Shown: positions 59,843 through 64,000 of the stretch, one piece after another | How the letters are laid out: every line of letters starts with the position of its first letter | How positions within the stretch are numbered: the stretch's first letter is position 1 | Assembly: GCA_934561055.1 (NCBI GenBank) | Contig: CAKTFN010000002.1 | Location: 309,659 to 373,658, forward strand | DNA: 64,000 bases | Origin: an uncultured Eubacteriales bacterium | Lineage (GTDB): Bacteria > Bacillota > Clostridia > Oscillospirales > Acutalibacteraceae | Direction of reading: 5' to 3' | Position numbers and translations under genes: made by a program | Notes under the pieces: generated by a model | Told to the model about the DNA's origin: nothing | The model's database searches: none | Seen by the model: only the letters and a program-made list of their open reading frames with translations

Positions 59843-62636
59843 GTCAAAATTAACAAAAACGGTTGCGTTTTTCCTTGCGCTGCTGTTTTTCACGCTGGCG
59901 GTGTATAATTCATTTGCTCTTTTTATAAGCGCATTTAAAGATGTGGAAAAAGGCGACATTGTTTACTCGTATTTTCAGAAGGGCGATTACCTTGCAATTC
60001 ACGGCGCAAGGTTCAAAGACGCACTCACCGAATACTGCGAGGCGGCAGTCAAAACAAAACTCGTTTATAAATCCGGCAGCGAAAAGGATTATGAAAACTA
60101 TAAAGCCGCCATTGCCGAAAAAAACGAACTTTTGCTTGAAAAAATAAAAGCCGATATTAGGAAAAACGTTTCAGTCGAAAGCGGAACGGCGTTGTTTTCA
60201 ACTATGCTTTCCTATCTTGAGGGCAAGAAAATTACACTCAAACGTCTCGGAAATCATACATGCTATATTGAAAACGGAGTTAAACTTTGCCAAGACGGTT
60301 CGTATAATAATAATTATGTTACCGACAGCAACGGAAATATGTATTCAAGCTATACCGATTATCTTGACAGCATTCTCTGTGAAGAAGACGAGGAGGATTA
60401 TGACGAATACACCGAAGAAAGAACAACTTCTCCGGTGACGGCAACAAGTTCGCGTAAACAAATAAGCGATGAATCGGTTACCCGTGTGGTTCCTAATAAT
60501 TATGACGATGATTCGTCCGTGTTCACCCAAACATCGGTTCCGGGCAATATCAAAAAGAAAGCAAGCAATCCGGAAAATGTTATCGAAATATGCTCCTTGT
60601 ATGATATAAATACAAGAGAAACCTATGACGGTTATTATGAAATTTTCATTGACGGAAGCAAAATCAGCTCTTCGGATATATCCGATTCGGATTTTTCAGA
60701 CTATAAAACCGAAACCGTAAAGAGCTATGCCGATTTTAAACAAAAGGCAGAATATTACAGGGAAGAATTCAAAAAATTCTCCCACGCTTCAATTATAATT
60801 GCAGACGAGAAAAGCGGAAAAATCATCTTTTCAAACACTGAAAACTTTGATTCCGCCAACTCTTCGCTTGAAGACGCAGAAAACCTGATTGTTAACGCTC
60901 CGTTCGGCTTTTCATGCAGGCTCGCCTCAGGTAATCACAGTTCGGTTTCTTCAAAATCCTTGAACGGCGAAGGCACGGCATTGGGTTATGTATCAACTGT
61001 TTGCACCACGCTGAACAATGACTTTTTCTTCCTCAGTGGGAAGTATGTAATTTATGTTTCAACCGATTCTTTCTTTACCGACAATGACCTTGTTTCCTCA
61101 ACAGTCGGTTCGCAGGAACCGTTTGAAAATGTTCTTTCCGAATCAAAAACAGCGCAGAATGAAGTTCGCGCCGCACTGTTCAGAATTGTTCTGTTTTTTG
61201 TTTTCTTCCTTATTCTCACGGTTTATCTTGTAATTGTTGCCGGAAGAAGGCCGGAGGATGACGAAGTTCACATGGCGCCGGCGGACGGAATTTTCACCCT
61301 TTTGAGAACGTGCATCGACCTCGGCGCAATCGCCGGAATCGTGACGGGCGCAGTTTTCTGTTTCATCAACGCAGGGGAAAATATAGTTTCTCTGCGTGAC
61401 GCAGTCACATATTACAGTCAGCCTGTAACGTTTTGGCATTATTTTATTATTGTTCTCTGTTCTGTCAGTGCGTGTGCGTTTTTGCTCGACTGGATTTTGT
61501 ACCTTGCACGCCATATCAAGAACCGTTCGCTTTTCAAGAACTTCCTTCTCGGACGAATCATTGTTTCAATCAAAAGAAAGGTCAAATCCCATCCGAAAAC
61601 GGAAAAAATCTATAAAGACGTTCTCAACGACGTTTTGAAAAAAATTACGCTCTTTGTCCTCTTGCCGAACATCGTTATCGGTCTTCCGTGCCTTATCTCG
61701 GTAATCAGTTATAATCCGAGCATCGGCGGAATTTTCTTCGGAATACTTCTCGTTATCTATGACATCGGCGCTCTCGGCTATGCGGTTTACTATGCGTACA
61801 ACGTCAGAAAACTGTTCAACGCCCTCGGTGAAATCAGAAACGGAAAATACAACGTTCAGATTGATATGGGCAAAATGCCCGGTTCGATCAGAAGGGCCGC
61901 AACGGACATCATGCACCTCGGCGAAGGGTTGAGCATTGCCGTTGACAATGCGGTCAAGGAAGAGAAAATGAAAGCGGAGCTCATCACCAACGTTTCGCAC
62001 GACCTCAAAACACCGCTGACGTCAATCATCAATTACACCGACCTTCTTTCACGCTGTGAAATTGCCGACGAAACAGCTCAAAGCTATATTGCCGTTCTCA
62101 AAGAAAAAAGCGAGCGGCTCAAAAAGCTGATTGAAGACCTTGTTGAAGCGTCAAAAGCTTCATCCGGCGCAATCAACGTTGAACTGATAAAAATGAGCCT
62201 TAACGAACTTGCAATGCAGATTGAAGGGGAGTATGAGGACGAATTTGAAGCGAAGGGACTTGAGCTGATTGTTGAAGAGGGAAGCGAAGAACTTTTTGTT
62301 CTTGCGGACGGAAAGCTTTCTCACCGGGTTCTTGACAACCTCATGAGCAACGTCAAAAAGTACGCAATGCCGCACACAAGAGTTTACATGACGCTTCAAA
62401 AAGAGACGAACGGTGCTTCGGTAACGATCAGAAATATTTCCGAGGGAAGGCTGAATATTTCGCCCGAAGAACTCAAAGCCCGCTTTGTTCGCGGAGACAG
62501 CTCAAGAACGAGCGAAGGCAACGGTCTCGGTCTTTCGATTGCAGACAATCTTGCCGCTCTCCAGGGCGGAACGCTTGACATTGAAATTATCGGCGACCTT
62601 TTCTCGGCAAAAGTTACCTTCCGCTCGGCGGAATGA
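59814..62636 (+). CDS. large sensor histidine kinase with long extracytoplasmic domain
   Basis: A 940-residue kinase. Helix 1 is at about 17-38 (VAFFLALLFFTLAVYNSFAL). Residues 40-440 face outside and include an acidic low-complexity stretch near 190-205 (CEEDEEDYDEYTEE). Four to five more helices lie between about 450 and 680. Then come a HAMP-like stretch (LFNALGEIRNGKYNVQID), the His729 box TNVSHDLKTPLTSIINYTDL and the ATPase lobes (VLDNLMSNVKKYAMPHTRVY; EGNGLGLSIADNLAALQGG). The base composition of the outer domain is visibly more AT-rich than its surroundings. The TTG 59814 start overlaps the regulator gene; TTG 59826 is an alternative. The ligand is unknown. Confidence 0.9.
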   Translation: MDTKLKKFSRSKLTKTVAFFLALLFFTLAVYNSFALFISAFKDVEKGDIVYSYFQKGDYLAIHGARFKDALTEYCEAAVKTKLVYKSGSEKDYENYKAAIAEKNELLLEKIKADIRKNVSVESGTALFSTMLSYLEGKKITLKRLGNHTCYIENGVKLCQDGSYNNNYVTDSNGNMYSSYTDYLDSILCEEDEEDYDEYTEERTTSPVTATSSRKQISDESVTRVVPNNYDDDSSVFTQTSVPGNIKKKASNPENVIEICSLYDINTRETYDGYYEIFIDGSKISSSDISDSDFSDYKTETVKSYADFKQKAEYYREEFKKFSHASIIIADEKSGKIIFSNTENFDSANSSLEDAENLIVNAPFGFSCRLASGNHSSVSSKSLNGEGTALGYVSTVCTTLNNDFFFLSGKYVIYVSTDSFFTDNDLVSSTVGSQEPFENVLSESKTAQNEVRAALFRIVLFFVFFLILTVYLVIVAGRRPEDDEVHMAPADGIFTLLRTCIDLGAIAGIVTGAVFCFINAGENIVSLRDAVTYYSQPVTFWHYFIIVLCSVSACAFLLDWILYLARHIKNRSLFKNFLLGRIIVSIKRKVKSHPKTEKIYKDVLNDVLKKITLFVLLPNIVIGLPCLISVISYNPSIGGIFFGILLVIYDIGALGYAVYYAYNVRKLFNALGEIRNGKYNVQIDMGKMPGSIRRAATDIMHLGEGLSIAVDNAVKEEKMKAELITNVSHDLKTPLTSIINYTDLLSRCEIADETAQSYIAVLKEKSERLKKLIEDLVEASKASSGAINVELIKMSLNELAMQIEGEYEDEFEAKGLELIVEEGSEELFVLADGKLSHRVLDNLMSNVKKYAMPHTRVYMTLQKETNGASVTIRNISEGRLNISPEELKARFVRGDSSRTSEGNGLGLSIADNLAALQGGTLDIEIIGDLFSAKVTFRSAE

Positions 62637-62642
62637 TTTGAA

Positions 62643-62673
62643 AAAGGCTTTGGAAAATTCCGAAGCCTTTTTT
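62643..62673 (+). terminator. terminator of the kinase operon
   Basis: AAAGGCTT / AAGCCTTT stem with an inner GGAA/TTCC pair, followed by TTTT, just after the kinase stop. Confidence 0.8.
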
Positions 62674-62704
62674 CTGTGTTATGAAAGCTTTTTGGGTTCA
62701 TTTC

Positions 62705-63345
62705 TGCGAGGGAGAGATTTCCTGCGCTGTGGCTTATTCTTTTGATGTTCTTACTTAAATCGCACGTTTCATCTTTAATTTTACATCCGTCCGCTCCGCC
62801 GGAGGTACTTTGGCTGTCCGCTGAAATTCCCGAAACAGGACAATTATTTAATTGCTTTTCTTTGGCTCCCTCCTGTGAGGGAGCTGTCGGCTCTGCCGAC
62901 TGAGGGAGGGACTTCCTACGCTACGGCTTTTTTGGGGTGTTGTTCCTTAAACCGCACGGTTCATCTTTTTAATTTATATACTACCGCTGTACCGGGGGTA
63001 CTTTTGACTGTCAGCTGAAATTCCCGAAACAGAACAATTATTGAATCACTTTCCTTTGGCGCCCTCCTGTGAGGGAGCTGTCGGCTCTGCCGACTGAGGG
63101 AGGGAATTCCTGCGCTACGGCTTATTTTTTTAATGTTGTTCCTTTAACCGCACGTTTTATCTTTTTAATTTATATACGACCGTTGTACCGGGGGTACTTT
63201 TGACTGTCGGCTGAAATACTCAAAGCAAGACAATTGTTGAATCGCTTTTCTTTGGCGCCCTCCTGTGAGGGAGCTGTCGGCTCTGCCGACTGAGGGAGGG
63301 ACTTCCTACGCTAAGGCTTATTTTTTTATGCTGTCGCTTTGATTC
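62705..63345. repeat. tandem array of ~195-bp repeats (three full units plus one truncated)
   Basis: The core CCCTCCTGTGAGGGAGCTGT followed by CGGCTCTGCCGACTGAGGGA starts at 62868, 63062 and 63258 (spacing 194 and 196); the first, truncated unit begins inside the core at about 62705. Each core holds two palindromes (CCCTCCTGTGAGGG and GTCGGCTCTGCCGAC) and is followed by a conserved spacer with CGCACGTTTCATCTTT-like and GGGGGTACTTTTGACTGTC-like segments. No protein gene with a ribosome site is present. It is not a CRISPR array because unit and spacer are both conserved. Confidence 0.8.
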
Positions 63346-63354
63346 GCACCGTGT

Positions 63355-63510
63355 ACTATATCTTTCTATCCGTCCGCTCCGCTGGGGGTACTTTTGGCTG
63401 TCGTCCCAAAAGTACCCAAAAACACTCTTTTTGGTACGCCGCATTTGGAAACCGAATTTCCCTTTTGCGGGGGAAAAAGGAAAATATCGGCTTCCGATGC
63501 GGCTACAACG
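63355..63510 (+). repeat. left arm of a large imperfect inverted repeat
   Basis: It starts ACTATATCTTTCTATCCGTC and its first 42 bases are the exact reverse complement of 63959-64000. Homology continues, with gaps, through GTACGCCGCATTTGG, TTTGCGGGGGAAAA and CCGATGCGGCT. Confidence 0.75.
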
Positions 63511-63849
63511 GTTTCGTCTGCTAATCTCACTTTTCAAAAACACCAATCCGCTATTATCTTTAAACCACACTCTGTCATGATTTTCAGTCAGATGAAACTG
63601 AAAAGATTGTTTTCTGCTTTCCTTTTCTCCGCGGATTCCTTGTTCTTTATTTTGAAATATTCCCTTCCTTTAAATTTTTTCAACATTCAAGTAAGCGTAA
63701 GTGGAAAAGTTCACGCTTAAAATCCGCACGAGGAAAAGAAGAATATTGTTGTCTTGAATCTTTGCTTTAAGACAATGGGCACCGACGGCTTTGTACTACA
63801 GGCGGATTTTTCTTTCTGTATAATTGTGAAGGGATATGAACAACATAGC
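63511..63849. other. gene-free sequence between the inverted arms
   Basis: About 340 AT-rich bases. Short open frames here lack ribosome sites and show no family resemblance. I see nothing else in it. Confidence 0.4.
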
Positions 63850-64000
63850 TAAAGCCGCATCGGTGGACGATATTTTGATTTTCCCCCGCAAATCAAAATT
63901 CGCTCACCAAATGCGGCGTACTTAAAAGCGAACTTTTGGGTACTTTTGTTTCAATCGACAAAAGTACCCCCAGCGGAGCGGACGGATAGAAAGATATAGT
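63850..64000 (-). repeat. right arm of the inverted repeat, running to the window edge
   Basis: The reverse complement of the left arm (63355-63510), with the same ordered blocks. It reaches the last base, so the element may continue beyond the window. Confidence 0.7.

Noticed and set aside
62868..63345. Possible CRISPR array
   Set aside because: Repeat units are about 195 bp and the sequence between cores is also conserved; there are no unique spacers and no cas genes.
1..64000. tRNA or rRNA genes
   Set aside because: No cloverleaf with a GGTTCGAATCC-like T arm and no rRNA signature was seen on either strand by eye; a tRNAscan run would be decisive.

Overview
The window looks like a chromosomal segment of an anaerobic, low-to-mid GC Firmicute of class Clostridia, most likely a gut Oscillospiraceae/Ruminococcaceae-type bacterium. 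The reasons are: strong AGGAGG ribosome sites with frequent TTG/GTG starts, near-consensus TTGACA-N17-TATAAT promoters, a YlmC/YmxH-family protein, acetate kinase, an archaeal-type split glutamate synthase, and small repeats of the kind seen in gut Clostridia. No rRNA, tRNA, CRISPR array, prophage or transposase was seen. Taxonomy is inferred from gene content only.

Layout. 1-2.2 kb: a small redox/unknown operon (DUF4186, flavodoxin-type reductase, PPOX-type protein, DUF1893) and a divergent Nudix hydrolase. 2.2-6.5 kb: AI-2E-type exporter, then hom and lysC. 6.6-14 kb: a small secreted protein, MTA/SAH nucleosidase, a large DUF5696-type lipoprotein and mfd. 14.2-18.2 kb: two micro-ORFs, galM, and a PyrR-attenuated pyrR-uraA unit. 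18.4-24.4 kb: three secreted LCAT-like alpha/beta hydrolases, all with Cys where Ser is expected, followed by three micro-ORFs, two of which encode the same 28-residue peptide. 24.5-30 kb: EamA half-transporter, an ABC-2 exporter, PHP phosphoesterase, a C_GCAxxG_C_C protein and a QueH-methyltransferase fusion. 29.8-33.8 kb: a cell-surface O-acylation operon (SGNH, DUF4358, MBOAT, DHHW). 34 kb: a probable Fst-like type I toxin-antitoxin locus beside ackA. 35.9-43.7 kb: DUF308 protein, ftsH, and a five-gene dissociated glutamate synthase operon behind an attenuator. 43.8-49.9 kb: pyk, an EF-G-like GTPase, a secreted GDPD, YlmC/YmxH and a short GNAT-like gene. 50-53.5 kb: a dissociated NRPS-like module (condensation protein, AMP ligase, carrier protein). 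53.6-62.6 kb: D-2-hydroxyacid dehydrogenase, lipoprotein, CmpB-like membrane protein, a frameshifted carrier protein, two two-component systems and a tautomerase/MIF homolog. 62.7-64 kb: gene-free repeats.

Two themes link distant genes. First, several unrelated secreted proteins (three LCAT-like hydrolases, the GDPD, a small secreted protein) end in a short amphipathic helix, and the standalone micro-ORFs encode little more than such a helix; this is the best candidate here for an undescribed system. Second, free-standing condensation, adenylation and carrier proteins (plus a broken second carrier) suggest a small acyl-amide-type pathway. All functions are read from sequence motifs; no searches or structure predictions were run.
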